A stretch of DNA of 64,000 nt from Papio anubis (GCF_008728515.1 NC_044990.1:11367156-11431155); one strand, 5' to 3'. Positions 24,740 to 38,044 are shown, counted from the first letter of the stretch. Program-made: numbers and translations. Notes: generated by a model from the sequence alone, not told the origin.

Positions 24740-25117
24740 CATATTTATTTGCTAGGATTCCCATGACAAAGTACCAAAGACTAAATGGCTTAAACAATAG
24801 AAATTTATTTTCCCACACTTCTGAAGGCTAGATGTCCAAGATTAAGATGTCCACAGGGTTTGTCTCTTCTCAGACCTCCCTCCTCAGTTTGTAGATGGCC
24901 TTCTCCAGTGTCTTCACATGATCTTCCCTTTGTGTTTGTGTCCTAACCTCTTCTTATAGAGAGACTATGCATATTGGATTAGGGCCCATATGTATAATGT
25001 CATTTTATCTTAATTACCTTTTTAAAGGCTCCATCTCCAAATATGCTCGCATTCTAGGTACTAGGAGTTATGACTTTAACTTATAAATTTGGAGAGCATA
25101 CAATTCAACCCCTAACA
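24740..25117 (-). mobile_element. MaLR (MLT1/MST-like) LTR, 3' LTR of the element
   Basis: In reverse it reads GCTAGGATTCCCATGACAAAG, AAACAATAGAAATTTATTTTC, then TATCTCCAAATATGCTCGCAT-type blocks and ends CCTAACA. It pairs with 26507-26920. Confidence 0.82.
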
Positions 25118-26506
25118 TTCTGCCATCTGGCCCTTCAAAATTCATGTCCTTCTCATCAGTCCCATCAGTCCCAAAAGTCTTGACTTTTTGGGTACATTTC
25201 AGTATCAACTCTAAGCCCAAATCTCATCTAAATCTCATTTAGATCAGGTACAGGCGTACTCAAGGTTTCATCCTGAGGCAAAATTCTTCTCCAGCATGAA
25301 CCTGTGAAACTAGACAAGTTATTTGCTTCCAAAATACACCACTGGTGGGATAGGCATACAATAAACATTCCTATTCCAAATAAATCAGAAAGAAGGGGTG
25401 ATGGGTCCCAAGCAGGTCTGAAACGTATCAAGACAAATCCCATTAGATTTTAAGGGTCAAGAATAATCTTCTTCAGCTTCATTCTCCATCTTCCCAGCTG
25501 ACAGGGGTGGCAGCCCTGTTTTCTGAGCCCACCAGTGTGGTAGCCCACCTCCCTCAGCCCTAAGTAGCCCACCTTGACTCCTCAGGCCTGAGCCCTCTGG
25601 TCTTGTGATAGCAACAGTAGCCTCTTTGACTTCTCAATCATCTTCAGGGTCATTCTTCCCTTTTCTTGAAGGAGAACACATGTTCACAGCTAGATAGCTC
25701 TACTGACCCATTTTATAGAATCCCAGAAATCCAACAGACTTCCTTCATTTTTATCCCTCTGTTCCCTTCACTACCAGTCAGCAGCATTTCCAATGGTATA
25801 ACCCATCTCTATCCTGGTTTCTGCTAGTTAGTTGCTGCCAAGATGGCTGATTGGATCCACAAGTCACACACCCCTAACTGCTTTAGGAAATGGTTGTCTT
25901 GCAACAACTTTGATGTTATCTCCAGAACATGCTAAATTTTTTAATATGGATAGACTGAGAATTTTCCAAATCTTCAGGTTGTGGTTCATTTTGGCTTAAT
26001 AATTCCTTCTTAAATTTCTCTCTCTCCTCCTGCATTTTACTTTAAGCAGCAAGGAGAAACCACGCCACATCTTTAATGCATTGCTTAGAAATCTCAGCTA
26101 AACATTCAAGTCATCACTTACGAGTTCATCCACTTTCCACAAAACACAATTTGGCTAGGTTATTTGCCACATTATAATAAGCATTGTCCTTCCCTCAGTT
26201 TCCAACAATATATTCCTCATTTGAGATCCTACCAGAAACACCTTTAACATTCATATTTCTACTAATATTTATTCAAGGTGACATATGTGTACCTCTAAGA
26301 TGACAGAAGCTTTCTCTACAGCTCTCTTTTCTAAGCTTCACTAGAATCACCTTCAACATCCATATTTCTACCAACAATCTCCTCAAGGCAGTCTATGCTT
26401 TTTCTAACAAATACTTCTGGCCTCTACCCATTATCTAGTTCTAAAGCCTCTTCCACATTTTTAGGTATTAATTACACCAGCACCCCACTTTCCAATACCA
26501 AAATCC
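25118..26506 (-). mobile_element. MaLR internal region (decayed)
   Basis: The first part matches reverse-oriented MaLR internal sequence: CCAAAAGTCTTGACTTTTTG, AGCATGAACCTGTGAAACTAG, ATTCCTATTCCAAATAAATC. It has no open gag- or pol-like frame; these elements depended on other retroviral proteins. Confidence 0.7.
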
Positions 26507-26920
26507 ATATTAGTTACTAGGGCTTCCATAGCAAAGTATCACAGATTGGGCAGTTTAAAGAACAGAAATTTATTTTCTCACACTTCTAGAAGTCCAAGAT
26601 CAAGGTGTCAGCAGTGTTGGTTTCTTCTAAAGCCTGTAGATCTCTTTGGCTTGTAGATGGCCATCTTCCTCCAGTGTCTTCACATGGTCTTACCTTACTG
26701 TGTGTCTGCTTCCTAATCACCTCTTCTTAATGGAAGCCACTCATATGGGATTGAAGTCCACTCATATGACTTCATTTTATCTTCATTACCTTTTTAAAGG
26801 CCCTATCTCCAAATATAGTTACATTCTAGGTTCTACAGTTAGAATTTTAATCTTCAATATATGAGCTGGGTGTCTGTGTGTGGTAGTGGGGGGTGGGGGT
26901 GGATAATTCATCCCATAACA
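26507..26920 (-). mobile_element. MaLR (MLT1/MST-like) LTR, 5' LTR of the element
   Basis: Paralogous to 24740-25117: TTACTAGGGCTTCCATAGC, then AAAGAACAGAAATTTATTTTC, ending CATCCCATAACA. A GGGGTGGGGGT insertion lies near the end. Confidence 0.82.
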
Positions 26921-27139
26921 AACCCAAACTACTCATATTCACTTATTGTATGAATACTGAATACCAATCTTTTCCAGCCACCATGCTAACTGATGACCAT
27001 GCAATAGTGAGCAAAACAGGTATAATACCTGACTCATGTAGCTTAAAAATAATGAAGGGAAATAATCATATACAAATGAATAAAGTACCTGAGAACATTT
27101 GAGACCTCATCAAGCTTGCTATGTCCAAGAAAACTCAAA

Positions 27140-28720
27140 TCTGAAGGACAAGAATGGGAGGGGTATGTGCACATACTTTTTAGCAAGAGGGAACAGCATA
27201 GCACATTCAAGGAATTGAGAGGTGGCCATCAGGGCTGGAATACAGAAAGTGAGAAGAGTAGCTAAAAAAACATGAAGTTGGATAGGAAAAACAGTCACAT
27301 AATCCAGGATCTTAAACATCACATTATGATTTCTGGTCTTTATTCTAAGAGCAATGGGAAGCAACTGAAAGGCGTTAAACATGATCACATTTTCCCTTGA
27401 AAAGATCACTCTGACAGAGAGAGGCGACAAGGAGCTTCTAAGGTGCTAGTAATATTTCCTGACCTGGGTATTAATTATATAGATACACTCAGTGTGTGAA
27501 AATCCATCAAATGATGGTAGTTAAAAATGTAGGAAGAGATCCAAGAGATATTCAGGTGGCAAAGTCCATAGAATCTATTTGATGGATTGAATATGAGGGG
27601 GAAAGAAGGCATTGAAGAAGACTCTCAACTGTCTAGCTTACAGAAATAGATGAACGTAAATCCATTCCAGGAAATCCTGGAGTCCCAGATTTAGAGATAA
27701 CAGGTTCAACTGAAGCAGCCTTTTAAGCTTAAAAGTGGAAATGTCAGATAGACAGTTAAATATACAGACTGGAGTTCAGAGGAGAAGGTTAAGAAGAAAA
27801 TACATTTGGGGGTTAAGATTGTTAACAGAACCAGTAGGTACAAAAATCAATCAGCCAACTATTTAATGAACTCCTACAGTACTATAGGCACTGGTTTAGA
27901 TTTTGTGGACACAGCTGTGAACAAAATAAACATGTCCACATTGATCCTATATTCTATTTCAGGAATACTGTCAACAAATCAGTAGCAACGTCAACTACAA
28001 GTACTACGGTGAAAGTGACATCTCAGGTGAGACCTGAACATTAAGAAAATGCTAGGCATAGGAAGAGTAGACAAGAATAGCATTCTAAGGAGAAATAACA
28101 GCTAGAGCTTTTAGCAAGGACAAGCTTATCATGTCTGAAGAACAGTTCAAAGAGGCCGATATAGATGGACTGTAGTAAATGAAGACTGGTATAAGAGGGT
28201 CAGAGAAGCCGCCAAGGACTAGATTATGTTGCGTTTAAGCAGTGAATGATATTATTTATGTATTTTAAAAAGAACTTATAGACTAGCTGCTCTGTGGATA
28301 AAATTGTAGGGTGGCAAAAATAAAGTGGGGAGACTACTATGTCCACATGAGAAACGATGAGACCACACAGGGAAAGCTATGAGTAAGAATAGAAGATTGT
28401 CTAGAACTGAAATTTGAAGAATTCTAAAATTCAAGAACCAAGAGGAGAAGAAGGCAGCAAAGGAGACAGAAATAGCCACAGAGATCTGAACAAAAATCTT
28501 ATGTCAAGGAAGTCAAGTAAAGTATTTTAAGGAAAAACTGATCAAAAATTACATGTTTGCTGAGTAGTCAAATAAGATGAGTAGTGAATAATGCCCATGA
28601 ATACAGAGGAATATTCTAGAGACCTTAAAAATCAATTTAGAGGAATGATAGGGACAGAACCTAAAATAGAGTGGGTTCAATATTATCAGAGGTGAGGGAG
28701 AAAAAGACAATGAATGTAGA
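27140..28720 (+). mobile_element. Ancient interspersed repeat, family not named
   Basis: Contains phrases common in an old mammal-wide repeat: TTTATTCTAAGAGCAATGGGAAGC, AAAGATCACTCTGACAG, TTGATGGATTGAATATGAGG and TATACAGACTGGAGTTCAG. Positions 27850-28080 look like its CACTGG...GAACAAAATA segment. Similar pieces occur at 63590-63990. Confidence 0.45.
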
Positions 28721-29652
28721 CTGCTCTTTAGAAAGAAGTTTGGCTATAAATGAGCTCTGTCAGATTGGAAGACTTGATCATGTTTAACTGTTGATGGGTC
28801 AGACTCAGGAAAGAAGGCGAGGTTGAAGTTACAGAGAGAAGGAATAACTGACAATGCATAAAATTTCCTGAGAAGGAAAGAGATGCAATTCAGAGTACAG
28901 GTGAAGGCATTCAATAAACAAACGGAAGAGAGGATGGACACAAATGGAGGTGGAACTCAGACTGCCTAACTCTCATAATAATGTGTTCTTCCCACTAAAA
29001 TCATGCTATGAATATTTTGAAAAGCGTCCAAAACAGGTCAACAAAATGACCAAAAGAAAGTTACTGAGTTACTGAGGTTGAAGAGCCAAATAATGACCCA
29101 ATATATATTATTTTCAGATAAATAATGAAAAATCATGTGAAGATATGCATCAGTACCAGCTATTCTTGATTGCTGAATACAGATAAATATGTGAAAAAAG
29201 ATGCAAGCATTTGTATGTTTTCTTTTTTTAAGTTACACATAGGATTACAGTTCTTTGGAAAAAGGGTTCTAAAAAGTGATTATGAACTTTTTGTTGAATC
29301 ACTTTAAGACTGGGACAAATACCTGGAGTATTCTTCTCAGATAGTCTAGAAATTCTTCTGTAAACTGTTAAAGCAACAAACTAGAACACAATCTGAAAAG
29401 AACCTTAAAAGAAATAATGAAAAGGCTCAACTCTGCTCTACTAATCTGTATTCTAGGATTTAATTTATTGATCATAAACCACAAATCTAAATAAAGACTA
29501 CTGGTGAGGTTAAAATGGAAGAAAAGGCTCTGATATGGCATTGGATACACCAAGTTAAATGGGTGATCCTTCTTCTTTGGTGGTCTGGACATCCTTTCCT
29601 CAGCAAGTATCAAATATAACTAACTCATGCTCCATGTCCACATTTCCTATAC
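28721..29652. other. A/G-rich then AT-rich DNA, nothing recognised
   Basis: Short chance frames only. Confidence 0.45.
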
Positions 29653-29866
29653 AGGTTGAGCACTCATAATCCAAGACGCTCCAAAATCCTGAACTTTTTG
29701 AGCACTGACATGATGCTCAAAGAAAATGTTCACTGGAGCACGTTAGATTTTCAGGTTAGATATGCTCAATCAGTATGTATTCTGCAAATATTCCAAAATC
29801 CAAAACAAAATCTGAACTCCAAAACACTTCTGGTCTCAAGCATTTCAGATAGGGATATTCAACTTT
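29653..29866 (+). mobile_element. MER2-like Tigger DNA transposon, internally deleted
   Basis: Ends are inverted: CAGGTTGAGCACTCATAATCC at the left and GATAGGGATATTCAACTT at the right. The inside has AACTTTTTGAGCACTGACATG and AAACACTTCTGGTCTC. Full MER2 is about 345 bp. Confidence 0.82.
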
Positions 29867-30951
29867 TATTACAAACTGCCCTGTAATGTTGCCCTTCTTT
29901 GATTACTGTTTCCTTTGAATCAAAAGTTTGTTGACTGTTTCAAGGAGAAGACTGGGCCTAATATCCAATAAACAGTTACTGATTCTTAGTAAAGGATAAA
30001 GCTCCTAGGACACAGTAGTGATCCCAAGATAACAAGATCCCTGGTTTTAATTTTCAAAATGTCTAGCCCATAGCTCCTATCACATTTCCTATAAACACTT
30101 CAATTTACTAATATTCTAGATAAATGTCTTAACTGTATCTCTGCCAAGGGTTACACTGAACTATATACCAATAATCTCAATACCCTTAAGTACTGCTTAC
30201 CAGTTTCCTGAACTGAAAACTATGTTAATCTATTCATAAAACCAATCACATTTCTTCTTTCATGAAGTCTTTTCTATTCTAAACAAAAACTCTAATTCTA
30301 GTTTAACATTTAGAACAATGAAGAAAAAACACAAACTACTCTTAAGGAATTAAGAGAAACCAAACAAGACCCAGTTCTTCCATTTTTTTAAGTTGACTAA
30401 AACAAAATAAAGCAAATACACAACAGTAAGAATTCTATACTTCAAGATTTCCCTTGGAAAATTTAAATTATTTACAAAGGAAACTTAAGTAATTGTTTCT
30501 TTTAGTGTTTTTAGAAAATTAATTTAAAATATCATAAAAGAATAAAAAAGTTCCTATTATAGAGAAAAAGCTCCTTTAATTCTTCAAATATTCAGAAAAT
30601 TTATGTAATTTCCAAGATATCTACTACTAACATACTTAAGCAGTAAGTGGACATAAAAGAAAAATAAGTAAAACCACTTACAAGTAGTATTGACTTATTT
30701 TAGGAAATACTACCTGAAAATTAATTAGGGTAAAAAAAACCCAACTTACATAATGTAACAATCCATTTATTGAACACTATACATTTCAAATGCTAATTAC
30801 AATCATCAAATATTAAAATTAATTTAAAACCTTAAAGCACAACAGTATATGTAAATAATTCAATGGAAAAAAATGTTCCTGAAATATGATTAAGTGTATG
30901 GATGTTTAATTTACAGAAAGCATTTAAACATCAAATAGTATAAACTCTTTC
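29867..30951. other. AT-rich single-copy DNA
   Basis: No repeat or exon recognised. Confidence 0.5.
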
Positions 30952-31246
30952 CTTTTTTTTTTTTTTGAGACAGAGTCTCACTCTGTCCACTTAGGCTGGA
31001 GTGCATGGCACAATCTCAGCTCACTGCAACCTCCGCCACCCAAGTTCAAGCGATTCTCCTACCTCAGCCTCCCAAGTAGCTGGGATTACAGGCACATGCC
31101 ACCACACCCGGCTAATTTTTCTATTTCCAGTAGAGACAGGGTTTCACCATGTTGGCCAGGCTGGTCTCGAACTCCTCACCTCAGGTGATTCACCTGCCTA
31201 GCCTCCCAAAGTGCTGGAATTACAGGTGTAAGCCATTGTGCCCGGC
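30952..31246 (-). mobile_element. Alu SINE
   Basis: Reverse Alu, the only one between 24.5 and 34.6 kb; ends TTGTGCCCGGCC. Confidence 0.95.
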
Positions 31247-34200
31247 CCAACTCTTTTCAATTTTGACTTTTAAAAACAGAATTCTAAATGGCCACTTAAA
31301 GATTTATTCATTCAACTTCCGTGATAAATCAACATACCTTATAACCTTATAAAATAAAGATACCATAAAGATGGAATCAACTCTTCACTGGAATTTCTTT
31401 TTAATCTTGGAAAAACACTAAATCAAAAAAAAAAAAAGGGATAACTATGTGGTTTAAAAATAATACAGGGTTACAGTAGATAAATGTCTAACATAGATTT
31501 GAATCACAGTTTTATCTCTTTCTAGAGAAATCATTTTGGATAAGTTGTTTGACCTAAATTTTTGTTTTCTCTTTCTAAAACCATTGTAGAATTGTGAAAA
31601 TTTAGAGACTGTAACAATCACATTTAGATGGGGGCCTAGCACTGATGGGCATTAAATAAACAGCAGTTATTTAAATGGATATTAAGACTTTTTGCTACAA
31701 AATTCCTACTGTTTGTTGCAGCAGCATTGCATCATATAAGGAACCACTTGTAAAAATTTAATGCAAAATAGTTATCAGCTTTCCTTCAAAATCATTCAGT
31801 TAAGGGCAACCAGCAATCATGACATAATAGTGAATTCTGTAACAGTGAATTTCAACCTAGTGCTTATCAATTAACATCCATCATCATATAATTAAGTTAA
31901 TGTAAATATTTTTTCTCAAATCCGTACATTCAAGTTCCATGCCATGTTATGGATTCCCCACCAATGATTAACACAATAGATTTTTATAAATCTTTCCAGC
32001 CATTTTTGTATCTAAATTCTACCTAACCCACAGGGTCAGGAAACTAAATGCAGAGCTGGTGGTCTGTAAGTTTAACTTGGTTAAGTAAGGCTCAGAAGGA
32101 ACAACAAGTTCAGTAGAATACAAGAGGGAAAAAGATATTATCTCCAGCTTTGCCAGTCACTTACCATCCCATCATCTTCATTAAAATATTATGAGGTTAC
32201 AGGAGGATAGCTGAGCAAAAAACGAAGAGAATGAAAGAAAACATGTATACAAGAAAAGACTATGAAAGAAAAAGAAATACGATTTTTAAGATTAAGAAAA
32301 ACCGAAAAAAAAAAATGAAGAGACATTCTGAAAGCTGTATAATTATAATTACCAATTGTAAATTAACACCAAGAATAAAACTTTAATTTTACATGTATCA
32401 TCTGAAAACAGTTACAACTGAAAAATAAGAAAATAATCCAAATAATAAAGTGTATTTTAATGGACTCTACTAAAACACAATTTCAACCACAAATAACCAC
32501 ATTATTCTTTTTCCCTTAGTTACTAGCAAAACTTAGAGGCAAACCCAACGGCTCCTTTCAAAATATTTCAATCTTCCCATTGATTTACAAAAAGTAGTTC
32601 AATTACAAAAAAAAAAAAAGGAAATGGAAGTATTAAAAACCAAACCAACACTTCCATGTGAAGTCTTCAGTTACTCACCAATTGCTAATGCAATTGTGTC
32701 TAGTTTTGAGATTAGGAATCAGACTACGCCTGTGTCCGTGCTACAGAAAAATAATCTATTTTTTTTCACACTGAAATTTAAGAGAACTTATTAAAGTTAA
32801 CATATTGCATTTTAGGAAGTGAATTATAATGTGTAATTATTACAATTATCACAACTGGAATGTGACAGGGTTATTTTTCACAGAGCAAAAATTTGTCAGA
32901 AGGAGAAGGAAGAAAAAGAGATTATGAATGATTAAATGAATTTCTATTGGATGTATAAAAAGTCAAAACTTTTCAACACACACAGCTTAGCTACTAGAAT
33001 TAGTAACTATTTACTCTTGAGACTCTCTTTCCAGTTATTTGTGCTACTCCTTCTTCTTGTTCTTGTGCATAAAGAGTGATAATATATTAAGAATTTCTGT
33101 AGCAGATATTCCAAATTACTGCTTACACACATGTATATTCTATTACAAAAATTACACCACTCAATGTAGTCTAAATTATTGAGAGTAAATTCTAACCATT
33201 CTTTTACAATGTTTTCTGAACTTAGTTGCAGACAATCATAATTATTAGCTTTTCAAGGTTTGCTCTGAAACTTACAAACCATGCAAAAGTGAAAACTTAC
33301 GCTTAACATATTTGGCAATTTGAATCAACTAAATTGAATCAATCTAAATACTGCTTTGCAAAGTAAAAAAGGAATCAAAACGACACATAAGACAATCACT
33401 AATCCCTATATTTTTAGGATCTATTTCAAGAAATTTAATACTACTTCTTACCATCCTAAGGATAGTGTAAGAAGAAAATACAGTATACATACAGGGAAGC
33501 CAACTGTTTTAATGATACCTTAACTTTAAAAATAAAGATTTGCATGCCAATCTTATCACCAAACGTTCATTAATCCCTTAATACAATCTCTCCTCAGAAA
33601 ATTTACAAAGATAGAGCTGACAACTTTAATAGGAAAAATTTTAATTTATAAAAATTGTAGCTCCTAAAACTTAACTCTAAAAATCACCAACTTAACTTAC
33701 TCCTGCTGCTGCCACCAAATTATTCATTCTGAATGTTCTGAATTATTTATTCTGAATCATAAGCTAAGACTTTGTTATGATTATAGACTAAGACACTGTT
33801 CAACGTGGATTGCAAATCTTAAGAAAAAAAAAACAACAATACAACTTTAGCCCTTATTAGTTATTGTATTCATATCAGAATACATTAAACTTCAATAAAG
33901 ACTGGCAAGTCTATCTGGTCAAGGCACTAAAACACACAACTACATTTCCTCTACATTTTCCAAAGAGACCACCAGCAATTTTCTTTATAAATACTTAGAA
34001 AACCAGTCTCACAAAAATCAGACATTTTTGCAATAAAAATATTCAAGTATAGCCAATACAAACATTTCATATCCTCTTAAATCATAAACTTTCAAAACTT
34101 ATCTATATGTAAAACTGGAAAATTCCAGAATCTATATTAATTAGACAAGAGATAAGCAAAGTTCAAATACTTAAATCACTCACTACAACAATTAAAAAAG

Positions 34201-34597
34201 TTCAATCTTTTGTAAATAATCTTACTTTTAAAACAAAAATACGAAAAAGCTAACATTATCTTTTACAAAGATAAATACTGAAAATAAAGATTACCTGGTT
34301 AAAAAGCAGTACCAAAATTTCAACTTAAATACCACACAAGAATTTTTACTAAAATTATGAAACATAAAAAACTGTATATTCATTTACCACAAAAAAGTAA
34401 CTTTTACACTAAACCCACGGAACAAAAGAACAACTAAATATAATTTAATCTTATTGAACCAAACTAGAAGTTGTATTCTACTTAACTAAGATGTACTCCA
34501 TCTTAGTTAAATATGATTAATATCTACTTTAATTCTTTGTGATGGAGATGGTTAGAATGGGGTATAGCAGCAGGGGTCTATTCCACTAACACTGTAT
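31247..34597. other. 3.3-kb AT-rich, repeat-poor stretch
   Basis: No Alu, L1 or LTR visible and no long frame. A 12-bp hairpin lies at 34482-34510. It may hold conserved non-coding DNA or UTR of longer isoforms, which I cannot tell from sequence. Confidence 0.45.
34482..34510. repeat. 12-bp perfect inverted repeat, 5-nt loop
   Basis: TTAACTAAGATG, loop TACTC, CATCTTAGTTAA. Confidence 0.9.
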
Positions 34598-34722
34598 CTG
34601 GCTGGTGCCTGTAATTCCAGCTACTAGGTAAGCTGAGGCAGGAGGATTACTTGAGACCAGTTCAAGTCCAGTCTCTACAATAGAAAGAGACCTCCTCTCT
34701 TAACCCCGCCCCCCAAAAAAGA
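34598..34722 (+). mobile_element. Alu fragment
   Basis: GGTGCCTGTAATTCCAGCTA to AGAAAGAGACC; ends in a C-run and A-run. Confidence 0.75.
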
Positions 34723-34911
34723 CTGGCTGAATAGAATTTTGATGAAAAATTGTAAATTTCACATTTTTATAGATTTTTAAATACCAAGCAATGACTTTAA
34801 ATAGTGATTTTAGTATTTCCACTGCATATTCATTCCTCCATTCTGTTTTAAATTAAAATCAGCCACAATGTTTAGGAAAACAACTATTTTTCCGCCTTAA
34901 AAAAACCAACT

Positions 34912-35220
34912 AGGCCAGGTGTGGTGGTTCACGCCTGTAATCCCACCCACTGCTTTGGGGGGCAGGCAGACCACTTGGGGTCAGGAGTTCCAGACCAGCC
35001 TGGCCAACATGGTGAAACACCGTCTCTACTAAAAATACAAAAATTATCTGGGTATGGTGGCACGCGCCTGTAATCCCAGCTACTGGGGAGGCTGAGGCAG
35101 GAGAATCGCTTGAACCCGGGAAGCGGAGGTTGCAGTGAGCTGAGATCGTGCCACTGTACTCCAGTCTGGGAGACAGAGCAAGAATCTGCCTCAAAACAAA
35201 AAAACAAACAAACAAAAACC
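34912..35220 (+). mobile_element. Alu SINE
   Basis: GGCCAGGTGTGGTGG to (AAAC)n tail. Confidence 0.95.
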
Positions 35221-35226
35221 CACTAA

Positions 35227-35515
35227 AGCTAGTGCAGTAGCTCATGCCATAAACTCAGCACTTTGTGAGCATCACTTGAGGCCAGGAGTACAAAACCAGT
35301 TTGGGCAACATGGCAAGACGCCATCTCCATAAAAAAAAAATTTTTTTTTAATGCAAAACAAGCCAGGTGTGGCGGTGCATGCTTGAAGTCCCAGCTACTT
35401 GGGATGCTGAGAAAGGAGGACCCCTTGAGCCTAGGAGTTCAAGGTTACAGCGAGCTATGGTCATGCCACCACACTGCATCCAGCACATGTAGCAGGACAA
35501 GACCTTGTTTGTTTA
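35227..35515 (+). mobile_element. Old Alu (AluJ-like)
   Basis: GCTAGTGCAGTAGCTCA to AGGACAAGACCTTGTT. The middle linker is A10T9. Confidence 0.88.
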
Positions 35516-35811
35516 ATTCTGAGTAAGAATGTTAGTTTTCCTGCTTCAGTAAGATTTATTTATTTATTTGGACCTCGTAATGCAACAGTAGCCGTCTCAC
35601 TAACATTATAGTGTAAAAAAATTAATTGGTAATGACAAATGATCTCTAAATGATTATTATTTAGTAGTTGGAACTAGAAGATGAAGTCTAAAATAAAATC
35701 TGGAAATTTATTAAAATAAACTTAATATGAACATATTTCCTCATAATGTTTCTCCCAAAGGCAATCCTCTACTTTCTGAAAATAAATGATTAAAAGTTAT
35801 TTTTAAAAACT

Positions 35812-36111
35812 AATTTTTTTTTTTTTGTTTTTGAGATGGAGTCTCACTCTGTCTCACAGGCTAGAGGGCAAGTGGCGCAATCTCAGCTCACTGCAAACTT
35901 TGCCTCCCAGGTTCAAGCGATTCTCCGCTCAGCCTCCCAAGTAGCTGGGATTACCGGCACACACCACCACGCCCAGCTATTTTTTGTATTTTTAGTAGAG
36001 ACGGGGTTTCACTGTGTTGGACAGGCTGGTCTCAAACTCCTAACCTCAGATGATCTACCCACCTTGGCCTCCCAAAGTGCTGGATTACAGGCATCAGCCA
36101 CTGTGCCAGGC
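35812..36111 (-). mobile_element. Alu SINE
   Basis: Reverse Alu, T-rich tail to CTGTGCCAGGCC. Confidence 0.95.
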
Positions 36112-37842
36112 CAAAAAACTAAATTTATAGTACTATTACTCTTAAGTTTATGAAGACAGAGGGAAAGGGATACATAGTCTACCTAAGAGTTGTTTCACCT
36201 GTCCCAAAATGAAATCCTTTTGTACAATTTTCAAACTGTGCTAATCTATAGAATAAAATACTTAGAAACACAAGTGCAAATACTAACAAGTATTACTCTG
36301 AAATAAAAGTATGAAAACATAGATGAAGATGTGTATATGCATATAATATACATTTACACACAAAACATGAATTAGCATATTCTTACATTGTATTTAGTTA
36401 AGATGAACAAATATATACAAACACACGTATTAAACAAGATAAAAGTATTTCATTCAATTAACAGCACTGAATAGTACAAATAAAAACCATATTCTTATTT
36501 CACTAAAGGCAATTTAACAAAGACCTTGTTGATAGCACTGAATCTAGTTTTTGGCCTCACAACTTAAAAAGTAATATAAACATGGAGAGAATATTTAAAG
36601 TTGAAAGGAATAGTAAAAGGTTTTAAAACAAAGAAATACTATGGGATTCAAGATGCGATGGTTTAGGAGAAAGCTTAAAGGCCACAAAATATTATGTAAA
36701 ACATATAAAGAATTATAATGCTTAATTTTTTTAAACAGCATTCTAATTAGCTGACGGTTTTGTAAATCAAAACTATTGAAGAAATATTTTTCATAAGACA
36801 TTGGGAACAATGGTATTAAGAGAGGTAGTAGTGTTTTTTCCCTCATGTTGCAAAGAGAAATGCTTAATTATCTAGGTTAGTCGAGGTAAAGCTTGATTTG
36901 AAGGCAGGGGATGAATGACAAGACCTCTGAAATGAATTCCATCTCAGTTTTTAATCTTAAGTGAAGAAACACATCTAATAAAGAAAGCTATCCAGTGAAA
37001 GAAATATGGTTTGCTCTACAGAAAAATCAGCACTAGAAGATATTCGACAGTACAAATCCACTTAGGACCAATGTTAAACAACTGTCCAAAATATTTTTAT
37101 ACTAGAATTATATCACATTAAATTCAACAGAGAGAAGTGAAACATTATTAGAATCACTTTATCCCTTCAAGAACTGGCAAGCATGTGGGGTTAGGAAGAT
37201 GGGTTGAGAAGGAGGATGATGACTATGTATGCGTTACAAGATGAATATGTGTATTATGAAGAAAACTCCCCAGGTGATTGATATACCTACTACTATTGCT
37301 GGGGAATTTTGTTTGAAGTAAGTGATGTGCTGATTATAGCTAAGAAATAATTTTTTCACACAGATCAATCAGTTGAAATATAATTTTACCTAATGAATAG
37401 AGAAAACAGTTAAGATGCCCTATAACAAGTTAGTATTTCTTGCATATTTAAGGTAGTGAAGGAAAAACATTAAAGTTTTATGAAAAGTTAGAGTTAGGTA
37501 CGAACTATTAAAAAACTGTTCAATAGTATCTATAAAATAGATAAAGTTAGTTTAAAATTCGATTGTAGAAAAACATCCTAGCTCCTACCCACCATTCTAC
37601 TACTCAGGGGTTTTCATAACAGTCAAAAGCATTACAACAAGAGAATATAAAAACATTTAAAATACAATTTCATTTAATTTTTATTTACACTTTAACAATT
37701 TGCTGGGAAATTAAACAACTTGCTGGGAAAATCCTTTGTGAGGCAATGTAGCCTTTTTTTATTTGAAACTATTTAAACTCCAAGACAGGCTCACTAACTC
37801 TTTCAAGTGCAACAACAAATGTGTTAGCTGAAAATAGCTAAT
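36112..37842 (-). other. Alu-free AT-rich DNA after the stop: probable 3' UTR and flank
   Basis: No interspersed repeat is recognisable in 1.7 kb, which is unusual in this Alu-rich window and fits 3' UTR sequence or its flank. A degenerate about 20-bp duplication (TTGCTGGGAAA twice) lies at 37700-37731. The reading frames here are short. Confidence 0.4.
37680..37685 (-). terminator. Candidate proximal poly(A) signal of N4BP2L2 short isoform
   Basis: AATAAA on the minus strand lies about 160 nt after the stop. A T/GT-rich stretch follows 25-50 nt downstream (TTTTTATATT and CTTGTTGTAATG). Other, more distal signals are possible. Confidence 0.3.
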
Positions 37843-38044
37843 TTAATTATTATTTGTGACACAGACATGATTATGTGAGTCAAGAGAGCCTCCCCACCTC
37901 TGTCTCCCCTGTGGAGGAGGAGGTCTTTGTGTGCTTTTGTGTGATGGTTCCACTGAATTCATTACAATAGAAATGGACATTTGATATTCATAACGATCCA
38001 ACATCTGAGCAATCTTCTTTCGAGACACACCATGTTTATTCCTC
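37843..38044 (-). CDS. N4BP2L2: N4BP2L2 last coding exon of the short isoform (residues 517-583, stop)
   Basis: The acceptor is TTTTTTGTTAG|GAGG. The 202-bp coding part encodes RNKHGVSRKKIAQMLDRYEY, consistent with the lid/helical end of the kinase domain, then a proline-rich tail ending in three Asn and TAA (37845-37843). The exon runs on into 3' UTR. The AT-rich, Alu-free DNA to about 36112 is the candidate UTR. Confidence 0.94.

Noticed and set aside
27119..27430. 103-codon minus-strand frame
   Set aside because: Lies in an ancient repeat-like stretch; no protein resemblance.
34910..35245. 111-codon minus-strand frame
   Set aside because: Alu antisense translation; same case at 9895-10206, 22537-22875, 23405-23689, 39498-39779, 40535-40828, 60239-60562 and others.
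37843..38028. Separate 61-residue protein starting at MSRKKIAQ
   Set aside because: The Met does not begin a gene; it is the tail of the last N4BP2L2 coding exon, which joins in frame through the acceptor at 38044.
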